Source of the DNA: Pseudomonas multiresinivorans
GTDB taxonomy: Bacteria > Pseudomonadota > Gammaproteobacteria > Pseudomonadales > Pseudomonadaceae
Assembly: GCF_012971725.1 (NCBI RefSeq)
Contig: NZ_CP048833.1
Location: forward strand, 4,898,001 to 4,962,000
Length of the DNA: 64,000 nt
Reading direction: 5' to 3'
The notes beneath the pieces are model-generated. The model was not told the origin of the DNA. It saw nothing but the letters and a program-made list of their open reading frames with translations, and did not search any database. Within the stretch, counting starts at the first letter, position 1; every line of letters begins with the position of its first letter. The position numbers and the translations under genes were made by a program. Positions 14,775 through 22,071 of the stretch are shown one piece after another.

Positions 14775-16457
14775 TTACTGCCCCCAGGAATCGCGCAGGG
14801 TCACGGTTCGGTTGAACACCAGGGCGCCAGCCTTGGAATCCTTGGCGTCGGCGCAGAAGTAGCCTTCGCGCTCGAACTGGAAGCGATCCTCGGCGCTGGC
14901 GCTGGCCAGCGACGGCTCGGCGCGGCAGCCCTTGAGCACCACCAGGGATTCGGGGTTGATGTTGTCGAGGAAGCTGCCGCCCTCTTCCGACTTCTCCGGG
15001 TTGGCGGAGCGGAACAGACGATCGTACAGGCGCACTTCGCACTCGACGCTCTCGGCGGCCGGCACCCAGTGGATCACGCCCTTGACCTTGCGGCCCTCGG
15101 GGTTCTTGCCCAGGGTGTTCTCGTCGTAGCTGCAGCGCAGCTCGACGATGTTGCCGGCGGCGTCCTTGATGGCTTCATCGGCGCGGATCACGTAGCTGCC
15201 GCGCAGGCGCACTTCACCGCCCGGGATCAGGCGCTTGTAGCCGGCCGGCGGGACTTCTTCGAAGTCGCTTGCGTCGATGTAGATTTCGCGGCTGAACGGC
15301 AGCACGCGCACGCCCATGTCCTGCTTCGGATGGCGCGGCAGTTCGAGGTTCTCGACCTGGCCTTCCGGGTAGTTGGTGATGACCACCTTCAGCGGCTTGA
15401 GCACGCACATGGCGCGGCCGGCGTTGGCGTCGAGGTCGTCACGGATGGCGAACTCCAGCATGCCGATGTCTACCAGGCCGCCGGCGCGGTTCACGCCGAT
15501 CATGTCGCAGAAGGCACGGATCGACGCCGGGGTATAGCCGCGGCGGCGGTAGCCGGAGAGGGTCGACATACGTGGGTCGTCCCAGCCATTCACGTGGTTC
15601 TCATCCACCAGTTGCTTGAGCTTGCGCTTGCTGGTGATGGTGTAGTTCAGGTTCAGGCGCGCAAATTCGTACTGGCGCGGCTGGGCCGGGACCGGCAGGT
15701 TGGCCAGGAACCACTCGTACAGCGGGCGGTGATCCTCGAACTCCAGGGTGCAGATGGAGTGGGTGATGCCCTCGATGGCGTCCGACTGACCATGGGTGAA
15801 GTCGTAGCTGGGATAGATGCACCACTTGTCGCCCGTCTGGTGGTGATGCGCATGACGGATGCGATAGAGGATCGGGTCGCGCAGGTTGATGTTCGGCGAG
15901 GCCATGTCGATCTTCGCGCGCAGCGAACGGGCGCCGTCCGGGAACTCGCCGGCCTTCATGCGAGCGAACAGGTCCAGGTTCTCTTCTACCGAGCGATCAC
16001 GGAACGGGCTGTTCTTGCCCGGCTCGGTCAGCGAGCCACGGTAGGCGCGCATCTCCTCGGCGTTGAGGTCGCAGACGAAGGCCTTGCCGGCCTTGATCAG
16101 GTCTACCGCCCAATCGTGCAACTGGTCGAAATAGTTGGACGCGTAGCGCACCTTGCCGGCCCACTCGAAGCCCAGCCACTTCACATCGGCCTCGATGGCG
16201 TCGATGTATTCCTGGTCTTCCTTCGCCGGGTTGGTGTCGTCGAAGCGCAGGTGGCAGTCACCGCCGAACTCCTTGGCCAGGCCGAAGTTCAGACAGATGG
16301 ACTTGGCATGACCGATATGCAGGTAGCCGTTGGGCTCCGGCGGGAAGCGGGTGACGATCTTCTGGTGCTTGCCACTGTCCAGGTCGGCCTGGACGATGGG
16401 ACGCAGGAAGTTGGCGGCAACAGTGGCTTCTTTCGTATCGGCGGTAGGCTTGCTCAT
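14775..16457 (-). CDS. glnS: Glutaminyl-tRNA synthetase
   Basis: The frame is open from 16670, but ATG at 16457 gives MSKPTADTKEATVAANFLRP, matching the conserved start of the family in Pseudomonas (560 aa). Class I motifs are HIGH as YLHIGHAKSI and the KMSKS-type TSKRKL. The central RFDDTNPAKEDQEYIDAI and the C-terminal beta-barrel anticodon-binding domains are complete. The enzyme charges tRNA-Gln. Its gene is followed directly by cysS and is divergent from ppiB. Confidence 0.96.
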   Translation of the reverse strand: MSKPTADTKEATVAANFLRPIVQADLDSGKHQKIVTRFPPEPNGYLHIGHAKSICLNFGLAKEFGGDCHLRFDDTNPAKEDQEYIDAIEADVKWLGFEWAGKVRYASNYFDQLHDWAVDLIKAGKAFVCDLNAEEMRAYRGSLTEPGKNSPFRDRSVEENLDLFARMKAGEFPDGARSLRAKIDMASPNINLRDPILYRIRHAHHHQTGDKWCIYPSYDFTHGQSDAIEGITHSICTLEFEDHRPLYEWFLANLPVPAQPRQYEFARLNLNYTITSKRKLKQLVDENHVNGWDDPRMSTLSGYRRRGYTPASIRAFCDMIGVNRAGGLVDIGMLEFAIRDDLDANAGRAMCVLKPLKVVITNYPEGQVENLELPRHPKQDMGVRVLPFSREIYIDASDFEEVPPAGYKRLIPGGEVRLRGSYVIRADEAIKDAAGNIVELRCSYDENTLGKNPEGRKVKGVIHWVPAAESVECEVRLYDRLFRSANPEKSEEGGSFLDNINPESLVVLKGCRAEPSLASASAEDRFQFEREGYFCADAKDSKAGALVFNRTVTLRDSWGQ

Positions 16458-16578
16458 GGTGTCCTTGATCATTCCGTCGTTCAGCCAGGGTAGGCCGGCC
16501 AAACCAAAGCGCTTATCATAGCCGAAGCTGTCAACCCCCTGACAGGCCTTCGATTTTTCCAAAGAGCGGAATTCCCTG

Positions 16579-17085
16579 ATGACTACCACCGTCAAACTGC
16601 AGACCAACTTCGGCGATATCACCCTTGAACTGTTCGACGACAAGGCGCCGGAAACCGTGGCCAACTTCAAGGAGTACGTTAAGGCCGGCCACTACGACAA
16701 CACCGTGTTCCACCGCGTGATCAACAACTTCATGATCCAGGGCGGCGGTTTCGAGCCGGGCATGAAGCAGAAGAGCACCCGCAAGTCGATCAAGAACGAG
16801 GCCAACAACGGCGTCGGCAACAAGATCGGCACCGTTGCCATGGCCCGCACCATGGAGCCGCATTCGGCCAGCGCGCAGTTCTTCATCAACGTCGCCGACA
16901 ACGACTTCCTCAACCACAGCGCGCCGACCGTGCAGGGCTGGGGCTACTGCGTGTTCGGTGAAGTGAAGGACGGCATGGACGTGGTCAACAAGATCAAGAC
17001 CGTCGCCACCACCATGCGCTCCGGCCACCAGGACGTACCGGCCGACGACGTGATCATCGAGAAAGCCGAAATCATCGGCGAGTGA
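16579..17085 (+). CDS. ppiB: Peptidyl-prolyl cis-trans isomerase B (cyclophilin)
   Basis: A 168-residue cyclophilin without signal peptide, hence cytoplasmic. The catalytic core reads VFHRVINNFMIQGGGF (Arg and Phe of the active site), then GTVAMARTMEPHSASAQFFI and CVFGEVKDGMDVV. It speeds up proline isomerisation during protein folding. The gene is 4 bp upstream of lpxH, giving a ppiB-lpxH operon as in other Pseudomonas. Confidence 0.96.
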   Translation: MTTTVKLQTNFGDITLELFDDKAPETVANFKEYVKAGHYDNTVFHRVINNFMIQGGGFEPGMKQKSTRKSIKNEANNGVGNKIGTVAMARTMEPHSASAQFFINVADNDFLNHSAPTVQGWGYCVFGEVKDGMDVVNKIKTVATTMRSGHQDVPADDVIIEKAEIIGE

Positions 17086-17089
17086 GTCG

Positions 17090-17812
17090 ATGAGCGTCCT
17101 GTTCATCTCGGACCTGCATCTCGAAGCGGAACGCCCGGACATTACCCGGGCGTTCTTGCATTTTCTCTCCACCCGCGCCCGCAGCGCGCAAGCGCTGTAC
17201 ATCCTCGGCGACTTCTTCGAAGCCTGGATCGGTGACGATGGCATGGACGAGTTCCAGCACTCCATCGCCCGCGCCCTGCGCGAACTGTCCGACCGCGGCA
17301 CGCGCATCTACCTGATGCACGGCAACCGCGACTTCCTGATCGGCAAGGCATTCTGCCGCGAAGCCGGGTGCACCCTGCTGCGCGACCCGAGCCTGATCGA
17401 CCTGGGCGGCGAGAAGATACTGCTGATGCACGGCGACAGCCTGTGCACCCTCGACGTGGCCTACATGAAGCTGCGCCGCTGGCTGCGCAACCCGCTGACG
17501 CTATTCATCCTGCGCAACCTGCCGCTGGCCACCCGCCACAAGCTGGCTCGCAAGCTGCGCAAGGAAAGTCGCGCGCAGACACGCATGAAGGCCAGCGAGA
17601 TCGTCGACGTCACCCCGGCGGAAGTGGAGAAGATCATGCGCGACAAGGGCGTGCGCATCCTCATCCACGGCCACACCCACCGCCCTGCCGTCCACGAACT
17701 GGAGATCGACGGCCGCCCCGCGCGGCGCATCGTCCTCGGCGACTGGGATCGCCAGGGCTGGGCGCTGGAGGCCGACGAACAGGGCATGCGGCAGGCGCCC
17801 TTCTCTCTCTGA
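17090..17812 (+). CDS. lpxH: UDP-2,3-diacylglucosamine diphosphatase
   Basis: A 240-residue metallophosphoesterase with all signature blocks: FISDLHLE, GDFFEAWIGDD, MHGNRDFLIG, MHGDSLCT and IHGHTHRP, which supply the di-manganese ligands. LpxH converts UDP-2,3-diacylglucosamine to lipid X in lipid A synthesis at the inner face of the membrane. It is coupled to ppiB by a 4-bp gap. A short hairpin (GGCCACT with AGTGGCC, 17820-17838) follows the stop and may terminate transcription, although its T tract is weak. Confidence 0.96.
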   Translation: MSVLFISDLHLEAERPDITRAFLHFLSTRARSAQALYILGDFFEAWIGDDGMDEFQHSIARALRELSDRGTRIYLMHGNRDFLIGKAFCREAGCTLLRDPSLIDLGGEKILLMHGDSLCTLDVAYMKLRRWLRNPLTLFILRNLPLATRHKLARKLRKESRAQTRMKASEIVDVTPAEVEKIMRDKGVRILIHGHTHRPAVHELEIDGRPARRIVLGDWDRQGWALEADEQGMRQAPFSL

Positions 17813-17935
17813 TCGGCATGGCCACTCCTGTAGTGGCCTTCTGATGCCGACCGACCCGCACTATCAGACGTTTCCACTTGACCGACACCCGCGACCTTAC
17901 GCAGCATCGCCGGTTTGCTCACTCAAGGAAGAAAC

Positions 17936-19267
17936 ATGCTGATCTCCAAGGGAAATCTCATCAAATTCGGCGCCGCTCCCCTGGCGCTGGTCGCTGCCGG
18001 CTTCATTCTGTTCAACGGAGTCTTCTTCTATAACGAAGCGGGCTTCATGACCCATGTGCGGACCATCTTCGGCGACGAGAAGATCGTCGACGACGTGGGC
18101 TACGCCACCAAGTGGTTCGGCCGCGCCACCACCTGGAAGAAGGCCATCAGCGTGCAGTCCGTCCTGATCATGGACGACAACGACAACAACCCGGACAACG
18201 ACGGGTTGGGCGCGACTATCGAAGCCTTCCCCATCGTCTTCCTCGGTAACGTCGACGCCAAGGTGGAGTCCTCCGCGCGCTTCCGTCTGCCTGGCGGCGA
18301 TCAGTTCCTGAAGATGGCCCAGGAGTACCGCAACCCGGACAACTTCATCCGTACCGCGCTGATCCCGGCGATCAAGGAAACCCTGCAGGCCACCGCCTCG
18401 TTGATGACCGCCGACGATTACTACGCCGGCGCCCGTAGCGAATTCGCCGCGGAGTTCGAGAACCAGCTCAACGACGGCCTTTACCTGATCAAGCGCAAGG
18501 AAGTCCGCGGCCCGCGCGGCGCCGTCCCGCACCAGACCGCGATCCTCCAGGCCGGCACCGAACAGGGCAGCTTCGGCGATAACAATGCCAGCCAGTTCAT
18601 CACCGAGAAGGTCACCGACGGCAAGGGCATCCCGGTGCGCAAGCAGCAGCAGTTCCGCAAGTTCGGCGTGGAAGTGGTCGAAGCGCGCATCACCAACGTC
18701 GACCCCAACCCGCAGTACAAGCAGCGTATGGTCAAGGTGCAGCAGGCCCTGGCTGAGCTGGCCGTGGCCCGTCAGAACCGCCTGAAGGAAGAGGAAGAGA
18801 AACTGTTGGTCACCGCACGCGGTGAAAAGGAGGTGGAAGCCAAGCGCCAGGAAACCCTGCGCGACCAGATCGAGCGCACCACCCAGGCGGAAACCGAGAA
18901 GCAACTGGCCGTCATCAACGCCGAACGCGAGAAGCAGCGCGCCGAGATCGAAAAACAGACCGCCGAACTGCTGCGCGACAAGGCGGCAGTCACCGCGCAA
19001 GCCACCAAGATCACCGCCGACGCCGATGCCTACGCCCGTGAAGCGGTGATCAAGGCGGACGGCGCGCTGCAACCCAAGCTGGATGCGCTTATCGCCATCA
19101 ACAAGGTCTGGGCTGAAGCCGCCGCTCAGGCACCTGTCCCCAGCGTGATGATGGCCGGCAGCCCAACTGGCGCCAGCAGCCGCCAGGACGAGATCGGCCA
19201 GCTGATGGGCGTTCTAGCGACCAAGGCCGCGCGCGACCTGGCACTGGACCTGAAGGTAAAAGACTGA
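17936..19267 (+). CDS. SPFH/band-7 domain membrane protein
   Basis: ATG 17936 (AAGGAAG upstream) gives a 443-residue protein with an N-terminal membrane anchor at about residues 12-30 (FGAAPLALVAAGFILFNGVF). An SPFH-like domain follows (about 60-280). Then comes a long charged coiled coil (EEEEKLLVTARGEKEVEAKR and following, about 285-365) and a conserved-looking C-terminus. Proteins of this class form cages or scaffolds at the membrane (stomatin, HflK/C, flotillin relatives). I see no NfeD partner next to it. It is monocistronic, ending at a terminator shared with miaE. Confidence 0.75.
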   Translation: MLISKGNLIKFGAAPLALVAAGFILFNGVFFYNEAGFMTHVRTIFGDEKIVDDVGYATKWFGRATTWKKAISVQSVLIMDDNDNNPDNDGLGATIEAFPIVFLGNVDAKVESSARFRLPGGDQFLKMAQEYRNPDNFIRTALIPAIKETLQATASLMTADDYYAGARSEFAAEFENQLNDGLYLIKRKEVRGPRGAVPHQTAILQAGTEQGSFGDNNASQFITEKVTDGKGIPVRKQQQFRKFGVEVVEARITNVDPNPQYKQRMVKVQQALAELAVARQNRLKEEEEKLLVTARGEKEVEAKRQETLRDQIERTTQAETEKQLAVINAEREKQRAEIEKQTAELLRDKAAVTAQATKITADADAYAREAVIKADGALQPKLDALIAINKVWAEAAAQAPVPSVMMAGSPTGASSRQDEIGQLMGVLATKAARDLALDLKVKD

Positions 19268-19276
19268 CGCCGCATC

Positions 19277-19355
19277 TGTAGGCGTGAGCTTGCTCGCGAA
19301 CCAGCCCAGCGCCGGAGCTGCCGGAAAATCCGTTCGCGAGCAAGCTCGCTCCTAC
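19277..19355. repeat. REP inverted pair A
   Basis: Two copies of the Pseudomonas REP unit in opposite orientation: a variant TGTAGGCGTGAGCTTGCTCG (from 19277) and CGAGCAAGCTCGCTCCTACG (to 19355), spaced about 30 bp. They lie in the 3' region of the SPFH gene. The first copy differs from the others in the window (GCGTGAG instead of AGCGAG). Confidence 0.85.
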
Positions 19356-19366
19356 GAAGAACCAAG

Positions 19367-19397
19367 AAAAAAGCGCCCTGGTGGGCGCTTTTTTTGT
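19367..19397. terminator. Bidirectional terminator between SPFH gene and miaE
   Basis: AAAAAAGCGCCC and GGGCGCTTTTTT form a perfect stem around TGGT, with U tracts in both directions, placed between convergent genes. Confidence 0.9.
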
Positions 19398-19410
19398 TGC
19401 GAGGCGCGAG

Positions 19411-20022
19411 TCAGGCCGCCAGCTCCGCCGGCACGCCGCTGTGAAAACGGAATTCGCTGTCCGGCGACTGGATCAGGCCAGCCTCTACCTCTCGAATCTC
19501 CGCCACGCGGCGGTCGATATCGGCGTCATCGCCATAACGGCGCGCCAGGCTCAGATAGCCCTGGAAATGCCGCGCCTCGGATTTCAGCAGCGAGCCGTAG
19601 AACTTCGCCAGGTCGGCATCCAGGTGATCCACCAGCGCAGCGAAACGCTCACAGCTGCGGCATTCGATAAAGGCGCCGACGATCAGGGTGTCCACCAGCT
19701 TCTGCGGCTCGTGGTTGCGCACTACCGCACGCAGGCCGGAGGCGTAGCGGCCGGCGGAGATCGGCCGCAGCGGGATGCCGCGTTTCTTCAGGATCGCCAG
19801 CACCTGCTCGTGGTGGCGCAGCTCCTCGCGGGCCAGGCGCGACATGAAGTTCACCAGCTCCTCGTGGGCGCTGTACTTGGCGATCAGGGCCAGGGCCGTG
19901 CTGGCGGCCTTGAACTCGTTGTTCTTGTGGTCGATCAGCATGACCGCCTGATCCCGCAGCGCGGCTTCCACCCACGCATCCGGCGTGGCACAACCGAGGA
20001 ATTCCCTGATTTCGGACAGCAT
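19411..20022 (-). CDS. miaE: tRNA-(ms2io6A)-hydroxylase
   Basis: 203 residues with the ferritin-like di-iron ligand set of MiaE: a Glu helix, AREELRHHEQVLAIL (E..H), FIECRSCERF and SEARHFQGYL (E..H). The enzyme hydroxylates 2-methylthio-isopentenyl-adenosine at position 37 of certain tRNAs using oxygen. It is convergent with the SPFH gene and divergent from the universal stress protein gene, so it has its own promoter in the 180-bp gap around 20023-20202. Confidence 0.93.
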   Translation of the reverse strand: MLSEIREFLGCATPDAWVEAALRDQAVMLIDHKNNEFKAASTALALIAKYSAHEELVNFMSRLAREELRHHEQVLAILKKRGIPLRPISAGRYASGLRAVVRNHEPQKLVDTLIVGAFIECRSCERFAALVDHLDADLAKFYGSLLKSEARHFQGYLSLARRYGDDADIDRRVAEIREVEAGLIQSPDSEFRFHSGVPAELAA

Positions 20023-20202
20023 CTTCTTGCTCCAGACGACTCAGCGCACCGGCGCCTGGCTGGCCGGTGCAATAAAGGCGGAGCATTATACGGGGGCCGC
20101 CGCGCGGAACCAGCTTCCGGCGTTGATATGCCTCAACGTCATGAACGGGATATCCCGACTACAGTGGTTCCACATAAACAACGCGCACGAAGGGAGACGA
20201 TC

Positions 20203-21066
20203 ATGCAAGCCATCCGTAGCATCCTCGTAGTCGTGGACCCGGACCAGCCGGAAGGTCTCGCGCTGAAACGGGCCCGCCTGATCGCCAGCGTGACCCAGTC
20301 GCACCTGCATCTGCTGGCCTGCGAGCGGCGCGCCGACTACAGCGCCAAGCTCGAGGAAGTCGCCGAGGTGCTGCGCCAGGAAGGTTTCAGCGCTTCCAGC
20401 CGCCAGGCCTGGAAGGACAACCTGCACCAGACCATCATCGCCGAGCAGCTAGCCGAAGGCTGCGGGCTGGTGATCAAGCAGCACAGCCCGGACAACCCGC
20501 TGAAAAAAGCCCTGCTCACCCCGGACGACTGGAAGCTGCTGCGCTTCTGCCCCGCCCCCGTACTCCTGGTGAAGACCAGCCTGCCCTGGGCCGGCCGCAA
20601 CATCCTCGCCGCAGTGGACGTAGGCAACAACGATATCGAGCACCGCACGCTGCATGCCGGGATCGTCAGCCACGCCTACGACATCGCCGGCCTCGCTCAC
20701 GGGCAATTGCACGTGATCAGCGCACACCCTTCGCCGATGCTTTCGGCCGCTGACCCGACCTTCCAGCTCAGCGAGACCATCGAGGCCAAGTACCGTGAGG
20801 CGTGCAAGGCGTTCCAGGCTGAATACGGCGTCGACGACCAGCACCTGCACATCGAGGAGGGCCCGGCGGACGTACTGATTCCCCGCGCGTCCCACAACCT
20901 CGATGCGGCGGTGACGGTGATCGGCAGCGTGGCGCGCACCGGGCTGTCCGGCGCGCTGATCGGCAACACCGCCGAAGTGGTGCTCGATTCCCTGGAGAGC
21001 GACATCCTGGTGCTCAAGCCGGACGACATCATTGCGCATCTGGAAGAGGTCGCTGCCAAGCCCTGA
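20203..21066 (+). CDS. Tandem universal stress protein (UspE-like)
   Basis: The true start is ATG 20203 after AAGGGAGACGATC; the frame is open much further upstream without coding signals. The 287-residue protein has two Usp domains: IRSILVVVDPDQ at residue 4, and WAGRNILAAVDVG in the middle followed by a C-terminal block GSVARTGLSGALIGNTAEVVL. That last block is the nucleotide-binding G-x2-G-x9-G-(S/N) signature, present only in the second domain, as in UspE. Role: stress survival, anaerobic energy stress in P. aeruginosa homologues. Monocistronic with a terminator downstream. Confidence 0.88.
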   Translation: MQAIRSILVVVDPDQPEGLALKRARLIASVTQSHLHLLACERRADYSAKLEEVAEVLRQEGFSASSRQAWKDNLHQTIIAEQLAEGCGLVIKQHSPDNPLKKALLTPDDWKLLRFCPAPVLLVKTSLPWAGRNILAAVDVGNNDIEHRTLHAGIVSHAYDIAGLAHGQLHVISAHPSPMLSAADPTFQLSETIEAKYREACKAFQAEYGVDDQHLHIEEGPADVLIPRASHNLDAAVTVIGSVARTGLSGALIGNTAEVVLDSLESDILVLKPDDIIAHLEEVAAKP

Positions 21067-21087
21067 CGGTCACGTTGAAACCCAACC

Positions 21088-21166
21088 TGTAGGAGCGAGC
21101 TTGCTCGCGAACCGCCCAGCATCGCAGCAGGCGGGAAATGGTTCGCGAGCAAGCTCGCTCCTACAG
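21088..21166. repeat. REP inverted pair B
   Basis: TGTAGGAGCGAGCTTGCTCG (from 21088) and its inverted partner CGAGCAAGCTCGCTCCTACA (to about 21165) are separated by about 30 bp, directly after the universal stress gene and before its terminator. Same unit as pairs A, C and D. Confidence 0.9.
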
Positions 21167-21170
21167 AAAG

Positions 21171-21196
21171 CAAAAGCGCCCATCCGGGCGCTTTTT
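21171..21196. terminator. Bidirectional terminator between usp and DUF1289 genes
   Basis: AAAAGCGCCC and GGGCGCTTTT pair around ATCC (21172-21195), with T and A runs on either side, between convergent genes. Confidence 0.88.
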
Positions 21197-21212
21197 GATT
21201 AGCAGGCGACGA

Positions 21213-21689
21213 TCAGACCCGCGGCTCCAGCCCCTCGGCCAGGAAGCTCGGCGCGATATAGCGCTCGTAATGCGCCTCGGAAAGGATGAAGAACTCCTTG
21301 TCGATGGCGTCGCGCAGGTCCGGCAGTGTCCAGCCGCGGAATTCCGGCAGCAGTGCCAGGCCATAGGCTTCCACCTGGTTGATCATCCGCGAGCCGCGGG
21401 CGATCAGCTGGTAAGCCCAGCAATAGGGCGACTGCTCGGGCACGAAGCGTATCTGCCGCTGCTCCAGCTGGCTGCGCAGCAGCGGCGCATCGAAGACTTC
21501 CAGCTTGGCCATCATCACCTGCGCCAGCAGGACTTCCAGACGGCTCAGGACCGCCCGCTTCTCCTCGTCGCCGTAGCGGTTCCAGTTCACCACTTCGTGG
21601 TGGAAACGCTTGCAGCCACGGCAGACCAGGTCGCCATAGACCGTCGAGCAGAGCCCGACACAGGGGGTTTTGATGCGTTGCGAAGACAT
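21213..21689 (-). CDS. DUF1289 cysteine-cluster protein (158 aa)
   Basis: The start at 21689 gives MSSQRIKTPCVGLCSTVYGD; the frame continues 29 codons upstream without support. The N-terminal 45 residues are a DUF1289 domain with four cysteines (CVGLC...CRGCKR), probably metal-binding. The remaining 110 residues are specific to Pseudomonas homologues (WNRYGDEEKRAVLSRLEVLL and onward). It is divergent from acnB. Function is not established. Confidence 0.82.
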   Translation of the reverse strand: MSSQRIKTPCVGLCSTVYGDLVCRGCKRFHHEVVNWNRYGDEEKRAVLSRLEVLLAQVMMAKLEVFDAPLLRSQLEQRQIRFVPEQSPYCWAYQLIARGSRMINQVEAYGLALLPEFRGWTLPDLRDAIDKEFFILSEAHYERYIAPSFLAEGLEPRV

Positions 21690-21769
21690 GGTTGAACAGG
21701 TTGCCGGCAAAGCAGGCATGTTAGCCCTTTGTCTAGGCAAGATCACCCTCGGGCGCCACGCAAATCGGC

Positions 21770-22071
21770 TTACCAAGGCCCATTAATTCCATTAGAATGG
21801 CTGCGCCTTTTTGGCGTCATTGTCCGAAAGAAGCTGTTTTCAAAGCGTCACGAAGCACAGATTCCGGCAGCCGCGCGGTCTGGGCGCCTCCCTCAAGCGC
21901 CCAGTCCCTCACGTCCCAGGCCCCACCGGCGTAAAACTTTGAAAACAGCTTCTGCCCGGAGATCGCCGGTGCCGTCGTAGGTCAGTGGATTACCGTCCAC
22001 CATGCCTGACGAATGGATCGGAGGGGTCTCCTGGATACGCGTCCTCCGGGACCACTGATGAGGGAAATACT
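21770..22071 (+). promoter_or_regulatory. acnB promoter region and structured leader
   Basis: The 382 bp between the DUF1289 gene and acnB hold no gene. TTACCA (21770-21775) and TAGAAT (21793-21798) are 17 bp apart and form a plausible sigma-70 promoter, which would give an mRNA leader of about 265 nt. In it, AAGCTGTTTTCAAAG (21831-21845) is repeated exactly in inverted orientation at 21937-21951, forming a 15-bp stem closing a 91-nt insert. The acnB start has its own ribosome-binding site (GAGGG at 22061). Iron- or sRNA-dependent control is possible but not shown. Confidence 0.5.

Noticed and set aside
19381..20202. N-terminal extension of the universal stress protein frame
   Set aside because: The added 274 codons are antisense to miaE and cross the shared terminator; ATG 20203 has a good ribosome-binding site.
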